Shown: positions 25,943 to 35,307 of the stretch, piece after piece
Numbering within the stretch: position 1 is the first letter of the stretch
Layout of the letters: each line of letters starts with the position of its first letter
Program-made: the position numbers and the translations under genes
Notes under the pieces: model-generated
Databases searched by the model: none
Seen by the model: the letters and a program-made list of their open reading frames with translations, nothing else
Told to the model about the DNA's origin: nothing
NCBI RefSeq assembly: GCF_002797875.1
Contig: NZ_PGFC01000005.1
Location: 124,001-188,000, forward strand
Source: Pseudoscardovia suis
GTDB lineage: Bacteria; Actinomycetota; Actinomycetes; Actinomycetales; Bifidobacteriaceae
DNA length: 64,000 nucleotides
Direction: 5' to 3'

Positions 25943-27262
25943 TTACAGCGTGGCGTCCATCGCCTGCTTGAGGTCGGCGATGATGTCATCGGCGTCTTCG
26001 AGTCCGCAGCTCAGACGCACCAGGTCGATGCCCACGCCGGCTTCCTCAAGCTGCGCTTCCGTCAGCTGGCGGTGTGTGGTGCCAGCGGGATACAGGATGC
26101 ACGAACGGGAATCCGCCACATGCGTGGCAATGGACACCAGCTTGAGGTGGTCAAGGAACGACGAGACCTTGTCACGGCCGCCAGGCACGCCGAAAGCGAT
26201 GACGCCGCAGGTGCCGTTAGGCATGTATTTCTGCGCTCGCTCATAATACTTGTCGCCTTCCAGACCCGGATGATTCACCCACGAGATGCGCGGATCGGAA
26301 GCGAGGAATTTCGCCACCTTATAGCCGTTCTTCACATGCTGGCGCATGCGCAGTCCCAGATCCTCGAGGTTCTGGCCCAAAATCCACGAATTCACCGGCG
26401 AAGGAATGGAGCCGAAGTCACGCATGAGCTGCGCCACGCACTTCGTGATGAACGCGCCACCCTTGCCAAACTGCTGGGCGTACACAACACCGTGGTAGGA
26501 GTCATCCGGCGTGGTCAGTCCCGGGAACTTGTCGGCATGCGCCATCCAGTCGAAGTTGCCTGAATCCACGATGGCGCCGCCCACGGTGGAGCCATGGCCA
26601 TCCATGTACTTCGTGGTGGAGTGCGTCACGATGTCAACGCCGTATTCGAACGGACGGCAGTTGACGGGTGTGGGGAACGTGTTGTCGACGATGAGCGGCA
26701 CGCCATGGCGGTGCGCGGCGGCTGCGAATTTGTCGAAATCGAACACCATCAGCGACGGATTGGCGATGGACTCGCCGAACACCGCCTTCGTGTTGGGCTT
26801 GAACGCCGCCTCGAGCTCTTCCTCGGAGCAATCCGGGTGCACGAACGTGCAATCGATGCCCATGCGGCGCATGGTGACGTTGATGAGGTTGTAGGTGCCG
26901 CCGTAGATGGCGTTCGATGCAACGATGTGGTCGCCCGCCGAGCAGATGTTGAACAACGCGAAGAAGTTCGCGGCCTGGCCGGAACTGGTCAGAATTGCCG
27001 CGGTGCCACCTTCGAGCTGGCAGATTTTTTGCGCCACCACGTCATTGGTGGGGTTGGAGAGGCGGGTGTAGAAATAGCCGGATTCCGATAGGTCGAACAG
27101 TCGCGACATCTGTTCGCTGCTGGTGTATTTGAAGGTGGTCGATTCCACAATGGGAGGTGTGCGGGGCTCGCCGTTCTTCGGCTGCCAGCCGGACTGCACG
27201 CACGTGGTGTCGAGGGGATGCTTGCAATTGCAGGCATGCCTGTTTTCCGATGATTCAGACAT
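25943..27262 (-). CDS. O-acetylhomoserine sulfhydrylase-type Cys/Met PLP enzyme
   Basis: 439 residues of the gamma family of PLP enzymes, closest in length and motifs to MetY (O-acetyl-L-homoserine plus sulfide to homocysteine). Landmarks: YTRLSNPTNDVVAQKICQLEGG, TSSGQAANFFALF, VPLIVDNTFPTPVNCRPFEYG and the PLP-lysine motif HSTTKYMDGHGS near residue 218. Cystathionine gamma-synthase is the alternative, but it is about 50 residues shorter. The N-terminus (HACNCKHPLDTTC) has three Cys and is unusual. Monocistronic, with its own terminator. Confidence 0.85.
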   Translation of the reverse strand: MSESSENRHACNCKHPLDTTCVQSGWQPKNGEPRTPPIVESTTFKYTSSEQMSRLFDLSESGYFYTRLSNPTNDVVAQKICQLEGGTAAILTSSGQAANFFALFNICSAGDHIVASNAIYGGTYNLINVTMRRMGIDCTFVHPDCSEEELEAAFKPNTKAVFGESIANPSLMVFDFDKFAAAAHRHGVPLIVDNTFPTPVNCRPFEYGVDIVTHSTTKYMDGHGSTVGGAIVDSGNFDWMAHADKFPGLTTPDDSYHGVVYAQQFGKGGAFITKCVAQLMRDFGSIPSPVNSWILGQNLEDLGLRMRQHVKNGYKVAKFLASDPRISWVNHPGLEGDKYYERAQKYMPNGTCGVIAFGVPGGRDKVSSFLDHLKLVSIATHVADSRSCILYPAGTTHRQLTEAQLEEAGVGIDLVRLSCGLEDADDIIADLKQAMDATL

Positions 27263-27481
27263 GGGGAACTTGCCTTTCGATTGCTGATGTGATTGTTTTC
27301 AATTATGAAAAGTTGGGAATCAAGCCATTCGGTGGATCAATTTCGGGTCCCGATGGTTTGATTGATGGCGGTCGAACTGCCGGGTGGTCGATCGCCGGCT
27401 GAATTGGCTGTGCCGCACGGGTCTCGGTGTGCTGCACAGCCAGCGTGGTGGCGCAACGTCGCGCTATGTGCGTCAGTCGCG

Positions 27482-27787
27482 CTATTCGCGTACCAGACGA
27501 ATCTTCTCGATGTCGTCGCGGTGCGATTCGCGGTAAATCACGAAACGGTTGCCAATGACCTGCACGACTTCCGCGTGCAGCTTGTCGCACAGCTCCTGCG
27601 CTGCTTCCTTCGCGTCCACGCCGATGTCAGGCAGGACCTGGCATTTGATGAGCTCGCGCTTCTCGATCGTTTCATCCGCCTGCTTGATCGTGGCATCGGT
27701 GATGCCGTTCTTTCCGATGATGAGCAGCGGGCTGAGCTTCTGCCCCAGGGCGCGCAGTTGCTTCGTTTGCTTCTTGGTAAGGGTCAT
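27482..27787 (-). CDS. YhbY-type RNA-binding protein (CRM domain)
   Basis: 101 residues forming a single CRM domain: LTKKQTKQLRALGQKLSPLL, then IIGKNGITDATIKQADETIE (with the GxxG loop GKNG), ELIKCQVLPD and VQVIGNRFVIYRES. YhbY associates with pre-50S ribosomal particles. Start ATG 27787 follows GAGGAGCA. Stands alone between the MetY-type gene and the putative RNA below. Confidence 0.9.
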   Translation of the reverse strand: MTLTKKQTKQLRALGQKLSPLLIIGKNGITDATIKQADETIEKRELIKCQVLPDIGVDAKEAAQELCDKLHAEVVQVIGNRFVIYRESHRDDIEKIRLVRE

Positions 27788-27910
27788 TGCTCCTCGTTTC
27801 CGTAGATGATTCCAAGGGTATCGTATGGGCGCGATTCAGCGCAGGAATCATGGGGAACCGCGACGCTGATGACGCCAAGAACGATTGCTAGGCAATGTTG
27901 CCAAGCAATG

Positions 27911-28035
27911 AAAAAGCCCGGCGATTAGGGGGGGCGCCGGGCATTCATCAGAGAGAAGGAGAGAAGAAGGGATTCAGTTATCAGAAGCCTGTAAGAGGCT
28001 TCCGTCGGAAGCTTTCGCTTTCGATGCTTTTATAT
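27911..28035 (-). ncRNA. Putative small RNA B (paralogue of 5176-5300)
   Basis: On the minus strand: TATATAA-type -10 (28035-28029), hairpins GCTTCC-gac-GGAAGC and GAAGCC...GGCTTC, the shared block CTTCTGATAACTGAATCCC (27987-27969), a CU-rich linker ending TCTCTCTGA (27956-27948), and an intrinsic terminator with 8-bp stem GCCCGGCG (27916-27923) / CGCCGGGC (27935-27942) followed by five T. No protein gene reads into this terminator, so an independent minus-strand transcript is implied. The remainder of 27788-28289 holds only the permease upstream repeats. Confidence 0.45.
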
Positions 28036-28211
28036 AACGGCGCGAAACTGAATGGAACGGGGTGTTTTCCATGGGAATTGCGTGGGAAACCCATCGGAAT
28101 GTGTGTAGAGTCGAGGTTTGCGCGACAATGATGCATGTCGAAGGCAATGCAGCTGCATGGCGCGCAACCAGAGCATCCGAATTATTGCAGCACGGAAACG
28201 CGTAGAAACGC

Positions 28212-28271
28212 GCCAACAATTGCCAACAATTACAGTGCATACAGTGCACGCAGGCACACGTGCAGTGCACA
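28212..28271 (+). repeat. Short tandem repeats upstream of the permease
   Basis: Two exact GCCAACAATT (28212-28221, 28222-28231), immediately followed by ACAGTGCAT and ACAGTGCAC (28232-28249) and a third AGTGCAC at about 28264-28270. They end about 10 bp before the GAAGGAGG ribosome site, so they lie in the leader or operator region. Confidence 0.6.
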
Positions 28272-28289
28272 CAGCTCGAAGGAGGCCGC

Positions 28290-29780
28290 ATGGCACAAGA
28301 GGACAAAGCCGATGCCGGCTATGCCAAGGAACTCAAGCCACGACATATCAGGATGATCGCAATCGGCGGGTCCATTGGCACCGGCCTGTTCCTCGGCACC
28401 GGCGGGCGCCTGGCGCAAGGCGGCCCCGGACTCATGATCGCCTATGCGATCTGTGGAGTGTTCGCGTTCCTCATGGTGCGGGCATTGGGTGAGCTCGCCA
28501 TCCGCCGTCCGTCATCGGGCGCGATCGTGTCGTATGCGCGTGAATTCTTCGGCGAGAAGGGCGCGTATTTCACCGGCTGGCTCTACTACATCGTGTGGGC
28601 GACCGTGCTGATGGCTGATTCCACGGCATCGGCGCTGTATCTCAAGTATTGGTCCGTGTTCGATGCCGTGCCGCAATGGGTGCTTGCCTTCGCCGTGCTT
28701 GCGGTCGTGTTCGTTATCAACATGCTGAGCGTCAAAATGTTTGGTGAAGCGGAATTTTGGTTCTCCGCCATCAAAGTCGCGATGATCATGCTGTTCATTG
28801 TCGTGGGCATCTGGGCGGCATGCACCGGCGCGCACGTGGGAGACTACACCGCCGGCGTGCACAACATCACCGACAACGGCGGCCTGTTCCCGCAAGGAAT
28901 GGGCGTGGTGCTGACCCTGACGCTCGGCGTCATTTACGCGTTCGGTGGCACGGAAATGGTGGGCGTGGCGTCCGGCGAGGCGAAGGACGCTCAGAAAGTG
29001 CTCCCCCATGCCATCAATTCGATGATCTTCCGAATCCTCGTGTTTTACGTGGGCTCCGTGGCGGTCATGACGCTGGTGATGCCATACACCGCGTATTCGG
29101 CGAACGAATCGCCATTCGTCACGTTCTTCGCGGGGCTTGGCGTGCCGCATGCCGGTGACGTGGTGCAGTTCGTGGTGCTCACCGCTGCATTGTCGGCATT
29201 GAACTCCGGGCTGTATGCGAGCGGGCGCACGCTGCGGTCGCTGGCGCTCGCCGGTTCCGCGCCGAAGATGGCGCGCAAGCTCAGCAAACACAAGGTGCCT
29301 TCGGGCGCCATCCCCATGACGATGTGCGTGGCGATGATCGGCGTGGTGCTCAATGCGATTGTGCCCAGCGCGGCGTTCAACATCGTTATGAACCTTGCGG
29401 GCATTGGCATCGCCACCGTATGGTGCCTCATCATGGTGATCCATCTGGCGTTCATGCGTCGCGTGCGCAAGGGATTGGAGCCGCGCCCCGCGTATCACTT
29501 GCCTGGCGCGCCGGTGACGGATTGGGTGACGCTCGTCTTCTTTGTGGTCGTGGTGTTCTCGAACTTCTTCACCGTCGAGGGACGCCAGACGATCGCCGTG
29601 TTTGCCGTGGTGGTCGTGGCGCTGATTATCGGCTGGTTCGCTGTGAGGGGCCGTATCAACGGCACGATGCTTGACAACATGCTCGATATCAACGATGACG
29701 CGCTGGGCGTGCCCGATGAGGAACGCGCCGTTGAATCCCCTGACATGGGCGATGACGAGCGGGTGCCGCTCATCAAATAA
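28290..29780 (+). CDS. APC-superfamily amino-acid permease
   Basis: 496 residues with about 12 membrane segments. The N-terminal helix motif IGGSIGTGLFLGTGGRLAQGG and the GALAE-type loop IRRPSSGAIVSYA are typical of the amino-acid transporter (AAT) family that includes GABA, asparagine and aromatic/proline permeases; GVIYAFGGTEMVGVASGEAKD is the conserved segment 6 region. Substrate cannot be assigned. GAAGGAGG precedes ATG 28290. The C-terminus is an acidic cytoplasmic tail. Convergent with the hydrolase at 29940. Confidence 0.9.
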   Translation: MAQEDKADAGYAKELKPRHIRMIAIGGSIGTGLFLGTGGRLAQGGPGLMIAYAICGVFAFLMVRALGELAIRRPSSGAIVSYAREFFGEKGAYFTGWLYYIVWATVLMADSTASALYLKYWSVFDAVPQWVLAFAVLAVVFVINMLSVKMFGEAEFWFSAIKVAMIMLFIVVGIWAACTGAHVGDYTAGVHNITDNGGLFPQGMGVVLTLTLGVIYAFGGTEMVGVASGEAKDAQKVLPHAINSMIFRILVFYVGSVAVMTLVMPYTAYSANESPFVTFFAGLGVPHAGDVVQFVVLTAALSALNSGLYASGRTLRSLALAGSAPKMARKLSKHKVPSGAIPMTMCVAMIGVVLNAIVPSAAFNIVMNLAGIGIATVWCLIMVIHLAFMRRVRKGLEPRPAYHLPGAPVTDWVTLVFFVVVVFSNFFTVEGRQTIAVFAVVVVALIIGWFAVRGRINGTMLDNMLDINDDALGVPDEERAVESPDMGDDERVPLIK

Positions 29781-29823
29781 GCGCGAATAAGCCCGGCCTG
29801 CGTCACGGCACGGCGGCATAACA

Positions 29824-29866
29824 AAGGCGGACCAATGGCTCACATGTGATGCCATCGGTCCGCCTT
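29824..29866. terminator. Bidirectional terminator
   Basis: 16-bp stem (29824-29839 / 29851-29866, core GGCGGACC / GGTCCGCC) with one mismatch and an 11-base loop, flanked by AAA and TT, between convergent genes. Confidence 0.8.
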
Positions 29867-29939
29867 CTGTGTATGCCTGCAGGTTCCATGCGCGTGTTTC
29901 ATTCCGGCGGTGGAACCTGCCCTGGAATCTGCTCCGGAC

Positions 29940-31037
29940 TTATGCTCCGAATTTGTCAGCGCTCTCCCACTCGGCGGGGCTTGAATAATAGTCGAAGAAA
30001 TCAAGGGATTCCCCGATGACCTGTCCCAGGAGTTCGTTGGGCAGGCTGCCCTGCTCATGTGGAGCGCCGTCCAGACGGATGAGAGACGCCTCGCCGCCAT
30101 CCTGCGTCACATGCATCACGAATTCATCCTGTGCCTGAAGCGACACCTGGACGTCGTTGCCGGACTGAATGAGCAGGATGGGCGTGGTGATGCGGCCGAC
30201 GGCGCTGTCGCGGCGGATGCTCTTGGAAAGCCGCACCATTTCGCGCACCCAGCCGTTCGTCGCCTCGAAATTCTGGTAATGGCCGTCTTCGGCGCGCACG
30301 TCATACAGCCACTTGCCGCGGGCCATCGACAGACCGGGCGTCACCAAATCCTCGCTCCATGCAGGGAAAGGCTTCTGCCCTGGAGCCGGGGCTTCGCCGC
30401 CGCGTCCGACACACAGCGCATCCAAGGCCGCTGGAGCCACCTGTTCCGGCACGCTCAGGATGGGATCGATCATCGGCGCTGACAGCACCAGTGCGTCAAG
30501 GGTGGATGGATACTGCTCCGTGAGCGCCACGGCAATGCCGCCGCCCATCGAATGCCCATACATGCACAATGCGGCGGTGGGGGCCATCGGGCGTGCGACC
30601 ACTTCGCAGAACTTCTTCAAATCAACGATGTAACGGCGCCAATCGTCAATCCACACGCGGTCGAAATCGCCCAGGTCGCGCGGCGAATAACCATGGCCGC
30701 GGTCCTCGAGGATCGCCACGTTGTATCCGCCGGCAAGGAAGTAATAGGCGATTTCGTCATAGCGACCATAGAACTCCGAAAAACCGTGGGCGATGACGAC
30801 GGTGCCTTGGGCATCGGCGGGGGCTTCGGCGTCGCGGTTGCCCTGAGGGAAGTCCGCGTAACGGTACGTGACGTAGCGCAGTTCGCCGTTATGGGAGTCT
30901 TGCGGAATCGCCAGCTCCGTGAGTCCCGGATGCGTGGCGGGCGCCATCCAGCCCTCCGTGGCGCATGCGGCGAGGGCGGGCTGCACCACATCGGTCATAG
31001 CTGATGCGTAATTGTTCTCATCGATGAGCGTGACCAT
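29940..31037 (-). CDS. Alpha/beta hydrolase (monoacylglycerol-lipase/lysophospholipase-like)
   Basis: 365 residues from ATG 31037 (GAGGAACA upstream). Serine-hydrolase motifs: VIAHGFSEFYGRYDEIAYYF, nucleophile elbow CMYGHSMGGGIA, acid region LLIQSGNDVQVS, and His in RLDGAPHEQGS. Arrangement matches the Hydrolase_4/S33 lysophospholipase group. No signal peptide. An upstream in-frame extension to 31217 is His/Thr-rich and not protein-like. Gap 31038-31345 to the divergent NUDIX gene shows nothing I can support. Confidence 0.88.
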   Translation of the reverse strand: MVTLIDENNYASAMTDVVQPALAACATEGWMAPATHPGLTELAIPQDSHNGELRYVTYRYADFPQGNRDAEAPADAQGTVVIAHGFSEFYGRYDEIAYYFLAGGYNVAILEDRGHGYSPRDLGDFDRVWIDDWRRYIVDLKKFCEVVARPMAPTAALCMYGHSMGGGIAVALTEQYPSTLDALVLSAPMIDPILSVPEQVAPAALDALCVGRGGEAPAPGQKPFPAWSEDLVTPGLSMARGKWLYDVRAEDGHYQNFEATNGWVREMVRLSKSIRRDSAVGRITTPILLIQSGNDVQVSLQAQDEFVMHVTQDGGEASLIRLDGAPHEQGSLPNELLGQVIGESLDFFDYYSSPAEWESADKFGA

Positions 31038-31345
31038 TGTTCCTCGATTCCTGATCTCTGTTCCTGCTTCTGCTCTTGTTCCGGTGCTCTGGTGAGTGCA
31101 GTTCCCCATGGGGCAACGGTGACGGTGCATGGGCACGGCATCGTGCCCGTCCGCAGATGTGCCATCATCATACTCATGGTGATTTGCCCATGCCAAGGTG
31201 ACACGCGTGCGACACACCGGGCATCCGCGGCGTGTTTGCGTGTCGGGATGGTGCCGGACGCCAATGGTGTCACGCCACTCGCCTATCGCTGCGCGCAGCG
31301 GGGCAACGGTTTACGATGGGAAGAGCGCGAGACTTAAGGAGCATC

Positions 31346-31927
31346 ATGAGCACAAAACAGCTTGATATGTCGGTTACACCACGCATCGTCAGCAGCACGG
31401 ATGTGTTCTCCGGTCCGATTTTCACCGTGAAGGACGTGCGCATTGCACTGCGCACCAAGGATGGCGATGATGTGACGATCCGCCGTCAGCTCATTGACCA
31501 TGCGCCGGCGGTAATCCTGCTCCCCCACGACACCGAGCGCGATCTGTATCTCGTGGAGAAGGAATATCGCGTTGGGCGCAATGGTTATGTAATGGGAGTG
31601 CCCGCCGGTCTTATCGATGCGGAAGAGGATCCGCGCCATGCGATGCTGCGCGAGTTGCGCGAAGAAACCTCCGTGGTGGCAGACGACTATGACGTCATAG
31701 AAGCGGCGCAATGCTATTCCTCCGAGGGCATGACGAACGAAATGGCCTACACCTATGTGCTTGACTTGCACAAATGGCATTACGAACAGCAAGATCTCGA
31801 CCCCGACGAGTACGTGTCATACCGGTGGGTCGATTGGGATGAGCTGACGACGTGCGGAATCCGCGAAGCCCATTCGTTCATCGCAATCCAATGCGAGCAG
31901 ATGCGTCGTATGCGCGCAGGCAGGTGA
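31346..31927 (+). CDS. NUDIX hydrolase, ADP-ribose pyrophosphatase type
   Basis: 193 residues. The Nudix box runs from GLIDAEEDPRHAMLRELREE to TSVV, matching Gx5Ex7REUxEE except that the usual Gly after REE is Thr. The N-terminal dimer strands and the upstream YLVEKEYRVGRNGYVMGVPAG are those of ADP-ribose/ADP-sugar pyrophosphatases. ATG 31346 follows AAGGAGCATC. Likely housekeeping clearance of ADP-ribose. Confidence 0.9.
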   Translation: MSTKQLDMSVTPRIVSSTDVFSGPIFTVKDVRIALRTKDGDDVTIRRQLIDHAPAVILLPHDTERDLYLVEKEYRVGRNGYVMGVPAGLIDAEEDPRHAMLRELREETSVVADDYDVIEAAQCYSSEGMTNEMAYTYVLDLHKWHYEQQDLDPDEYVSYRWVDWDELTTCGIREAHSFIAIQCEQMRRMRAGR

Positions 31928-31994
31928 GATGGCGAAATATCACAGTATTGTGATGATTTGAGTGATGACAGAACGAAAGTGCTGAACTTCTTTA

Positions 31995-32000
31995 TATAAT
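31995..32000 (+). promoter_or_regulatory. Likely -10 element for the fhaA operon
   Basis: TATAAT 109 bp upstream of fhaA, in an AT-rich stretch. No convincing -35 at 17 bp. Confidence 0.35.
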
Positions 32001-32108
32001 GACTGAGAACTACTAGGTTCCATGCAAGCATGCCCGTGCGGTCCAAGATTGCCCAACTAGTGCGAATGCGCAGCGTTCGTATGCTTCATTGGACGGAGAA
32101 AGGTGACT

Positions 32109-32828
32109 ATGAGCGTTCTCGACAAGTTTGAGAAAGGAGTCGAAGGTGCCGTCAACGGCGTCTTCAACAAGTTCGGCTCCAAGGATCTCCAGCCTGTTGA
32201 TCTTTCCAGCGCCTTGGAGAAAGAAATCGATGCTCAGGCCATGCCGGTCGGACGCGACCGCACCGTGGCGCCGAACGAGTACCGTTTCGCACTGTCTACA
32301 CCGGATTTCGACCACATCGAAAAGTGGGGCGCGGAGGCGCTCGCCAATGAGCTTGCGGCGAATCTGACCAAGTATGCGAAGAGCCAGAATTACGCTTTCG
32401 TGGGTCCTGTTGTTGTTGTTTTCGAAGAGGATTACGACCTGCAGCGCGGCAACTTCCGTCTGTCCAGCGAATCCGTGCAAGGCAACGCGGCGCCCGTCAC
32501 GTCCAAGAGCGAGACGAAGGACTGCCCCGTCCTTGAGATCAACGGTCGTCAATACATGCTCACGGCTCCAGAAACGCTGGTGGGGCGCGGCTCCGATTGC
32601 GACATCATCATCGACGATCCCGGCGTATCGCGTCACCATCTGACGATTTCCATCACTCCGCAGGGCGTCATCATGAAGGAAGTCCTCAATAGCAAGGGGC
32701 AGCCTCCGGTCAACGGCACCTATGTGGAAGGCCATCGCGTGCCTGCTGCGACGTTGCTTGACGGTAACACCATCACGATTGGCCGCACGCGAATCCTGTA
32801 TTGGGCATCCTCCGAGACGCAGGCTTGA
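32109..32828 (+). CDS. fhaA: FhaA: DUF3662 and FHA-domain protein
   Basis: 239 residues. The N-terminal DUF3662 domain (MSVLDKFEKGVEGAVNGVF ... LSSALEKEIDAQA) is joined to a C-terminal FHA domain (about 140-235) with GRGSDCDII, the phosphothreonine-contact motif GVSRHHLTI, and NGTYVEG. FhaA binds phosphorylated partners of PknB, including MviN, in mycobacteria to restrain peptidoglycan synthesis. Start ATG 32109 follows GGAGAAAGGTG; a GTG six bases upstream is possible. First gene of the signalling operon. Confidence 0.95.
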   Translation: MSVLDKFEKGVEGAVNGVFNKFGSKDLQPVDLSSALEKEIDAQAMPVGRDRTVAPNEYRFALSTPDFDHIEKWGAEALANELAANLTKYAKSQNYAFVGPVVVVFEEDYDLQRGNFRLSSESVQGNAAPVTSKSETKDCPVLEINGRQYMLTAPETLVGRGSDCDIIIDDPGVSRHHLTISITPQGVIMKEVLNSKGQPPVNGTYVEGHRVPAATLLDGNTITIGRTRILYWASSETQA

Positions 32829-32865
32829 TTTTCCGCGAGAAGGAGGAGATAAGAAGGCGTTCGAT

Positions 32866-33426
32866 ATGACCGACCTGACATTCGCGATTCTCAAATACGC
32901 GTTCCTCGCATTGCTGTGGGTGTTCGTGTTTTTTGTCGTACGCTCATTGGGGCGTGACGTCTCAAGCCGTAGCCCACGCGATTCCCGAAAACGCCGTCAA
33001 AAGGATCGTCAGGTGCGGGCGTCTTCCGCTACCCCGGTCGTGGCAGCAGCCGCTGCTCCTCATTCTCATAATTCCGGTGCTCCGGCGCGCTCTGCGCGTG
33101 CTGGTGCGCACTCGCCTGCATCCGGTAAATCTCAGCCCACGGTGTTGGTGATTGTGGATGGTCCCCTCGCGGGCACGACAGTGACATTGACGGCGCAGCC
33201 CATCACGCTGGGACGTGCGCCTGACAATGCAATCATTCTTGACGACGAGTTCGTTTCAGCTCACCATGCCCGTGTATTCCGCGATCCAGCCACGGGTTCC
33301 TGGGCCGTGGAGGACCTGAACAGCACAAACGGCACTGTGGTCAACGGCCAACGCATTCGAGGCGCGGTGATGCTGCCGGTTGGCGTGCTGGTGCGTATCG
33401 GCGCCACGACTTTCGAATTGAGGTGA
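32866..33426 (+). CDS. fhaB: FhaB (FipA): membrane-anchored FHA protein
   Basis: 186 residues. One N-terminal membrane helix (FAILKYAFLALLWVFVFFVV), a basic linker, and a C-terminal FHA domain with LGRAPDNAI, the SAHHARV core and DLNSTNGTVVNGQRI. The mycobacterial homologue FipA links FtsZ and FtsQ under PknA control. Lies 37 bp after fhaA and 9 bp before pstP. Confidence 0.95.
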   Translation: MTDLTFAILKYAFLALLWVFVFFVVRSLGRDVSSRSPRDSRKRRQKDRQVRASSATPVVAAAAAPHSHNSGAPARSARAGAHSPASGKSQPTVLVIVDGPLAGTTVTLTAQPITLGRAPDNAIILDDEFVSAHHARVFRDPATGSWAVEDLNSTNGTVVNGQRIRGAVMLPVGVLVRIGATTFELR

Positions 33427-33435
33427 CGTAGTCGC

Positions 33436-35307
33436 ATGACATCACGCAACACCCTCTTCTTGTATTCCACTACGGTGTCCGACACCGGCTATGTGCGAAG
33501 CAACAACCAGGATTCCTCGTTCGCCGGCGAACGGCTCATCGCCATCTGCGACGGCATGGGCGGCCATGCAGGCGGCGATACGGCGTCCACCATCGCGGTG
33601 CGCTCCTTGGCACACATCGAAAAAGATCCTGGAAGTCCGCAAAGCGTGGGTGACGTGGCGTCGCTCATGGAAACATCAGTCATAGCCGCGCATGATGCGA
33701 TCGTGGGCAAGGCGAAGCACGAGCACAAGCTGGCGGGCATGGGCACGACGGTGACCGCCGTGACCTTGGTGGAAGACCATTGGGTGTTGGCTCATATCGG
33801 CGACTCTCGCGCGTATCTGCTGCGCAACGGGCGCATCATTCGCGCCACGAAGGACCATTCCTACGTGCAGCATCTCATCGATACAGGCCGCATCACGCCT
33901 GCCGAAGCGAAGAACCATCCGCAGCGCAATGTGGTGATGCGCGTGCTGGGCGATTTCGACATTGATCCGCGGCCGGACATCTCTGTGCGCAAGGCGCAGG
34001 CAGGCGACCGCTGGATGCTGTGCTCCGACGGTGTATGCGGTGTTCTCTCCGACGAGACGATCCGTGAAACCTTGGAGACCGTGACGAATCCGCAGGATTG
34101 CGCCCAGCGGCTGGTGGGAATGGCGCTCAAGGCTGGAAGCACCGATAATTGCACGGCCGTGATTGCCGATGCCAACATTCCTCTTGATCCCGGCGAGCCG
34201 GGGCAGCGGCACCAGATTCCGCTGGTGGCAGGCGCAGTGAGCGCTGATCTGGCGCCTTTGGCGGGAATTCTGGGCACGACGGTGGCGCAGGCTCCGAAAC
34301 TGCGAGATGAGTATGCGAAGTCCCCGGCGCAAAAGGCCGCGGAACTGGCGGCGGCGCAATCGGGCGCCGATGCTGCCGATTCCCGTGCGAATGCGGCAAG
34401 CAATGCCGCCAACGGCTATGGCAGCGACGCCGAGGCTTCCGGCAACACCGCAGGCGGCGGCGGATATGCTGCCTCGGATTCCGCCGACATGGGGGAGTCC
34501 GATGACAGCGATTCATTAGACGGGCATGCACACGTTGTTGACAAGTCTGTCAATGGTGCTGATGTGGACGGCGGATCCGATGCGCCGACGGATGGCGCGG
34601 ATGGTCAGTCCGGCGACGAACCAGAGGAAACCCCCAACATCGCGGTTCCCCAGTCCAAGGATCCGGCTGCTGCAGATGAAATAATGCCTGACACCAGTGA
34701 GATTCCCATCGTCAAGAAGCGTGACGGAACCGTGGTGTCCGATCCGCGCGATCCAGTGGTCGCCGTGGCATTGGCCCATAAGAAGGCACAGGATCATGAA
34801 CGCCACCGCAAGCGCCTTCACATGAAGCGTGGCGTGGTCATCGCGACGATCATTGTGATTGTCGGCATCATTGCCGGCGTGGTGTATGGGGCGTGGCACT
34901 GGTCGCAATCGCAGTATTACATCGGTGAATCCGACGGGTATGTGGCGGTGTACCAAGGTGTCAATACGAATGTGTTTGGCATGGAGATGTCGCATATTGT
35001 GCGCAGCACGAAGATCAGCGTCTCCAATCTTTCGGAAAACACGCAGCAGCAGCTTCAGCGTGGCGTGACGATGTCCAGCCAGCAGGAGGCTGAGCAGCAT
35101 CTGGCCATCCTCATCACCGAAAGCAACGAGAATCGCACGCAGAAAGAAAGGGAAGCGGCGGCATCTGCTTCGCCCAGTGCTTCGGCTTCGCCGTCATCTA
35201 CGGCTTCCGCATCTGCCGCCAATAGCGCTAACGTGTCGGCGTCCCCGTCCGCCAGTGCCTCGGCATCCCCGTCCGCCAGCGCGTCCGGCCAGGGGGCGGC
35301 ACAGTGA
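33436..35307 (+). CDS. pstP: PP2C-family Ser/Thr phosphatase PstP
   Basis: 623 residues. Catalytic PP2C domain (1-240) with metal-binding motifs SNNQDSSF, ICDGMGGHAGG, AHIGDSRAYLL and GSTDNCTAV. A long Ala/Asp/Gly-rich linker follows, then a membrane helix near 463-485 (VVIATIIVIVGIIAGVVYGA) and an extracellular domain (YYIGESDGYVAVYQGVN). The last 40 residues are nearly pure Ser/Ala/Pro repeats encoded by a tandem GCRTCCCCGTCCGCCAGYGC unit. Dephosphorylates PknA/PknB and their targets. Stop overlaps rodA by 4 bp. Confidence 0.96.
   Translation: MTSRNTLFLYSTTVSDTGYVRSNNQDSSFAGERLIAICDGMGGHAGGDTASTIAVRSLAHIEKDPGSPQSVGDVASLMETSVIAAHDAIVGKAKHEHKLAGMGTTVTAVTLVEDHWVLAHIGDSRAYLLRNGRIIRATKDHSYVQHLIDTGRITPAEAKNHPQRNVVMRVLGDFDIDPRPDISVRKAQAGDRWMLCSDGVCGVLSDETIRETLETVTNPQDCAQRLVGMALKAGSTDNCTAVIADANIPLDPGEPGQRHQIPLVAGAVSADLAPLAGILGTTVAQAPKLRDEYAKSPAQKAAELAAAQSGADAADSRANAASNAANGYGSDAEASGNTAGGGGYAASDSADMGESDDSDSLDGHAHVVDKSVNGADVDGGSDAPTDGADGQSGDEPEETPNIAVPQSKDPAAADEIMPDTSEIPIVKKRDGTVVSDPRDPVVAVALAHKKAQDHERHRKRLHMKRGVVIATIIVIVGIIAGVVYGAWHWSQSQYYIGESDGYVAVYQGVNTNVFGMEMSHIVRSTKISVSNLSENTQQQLQRGVTMSSQQEAEQHLAILITESNENRTQKEREAAASASPSASASPSSTASASAANSANVSASPSASASASPSASASGQGAAQ

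Noticed and set aside
27974-28306. 110-codon minus-strand frame covering the sRNA B region
   Set aside because: Cys/His-rich, overlaps the permease start antisense, no ribosome site; the conserved block shared with copy A is not conserved as protein.
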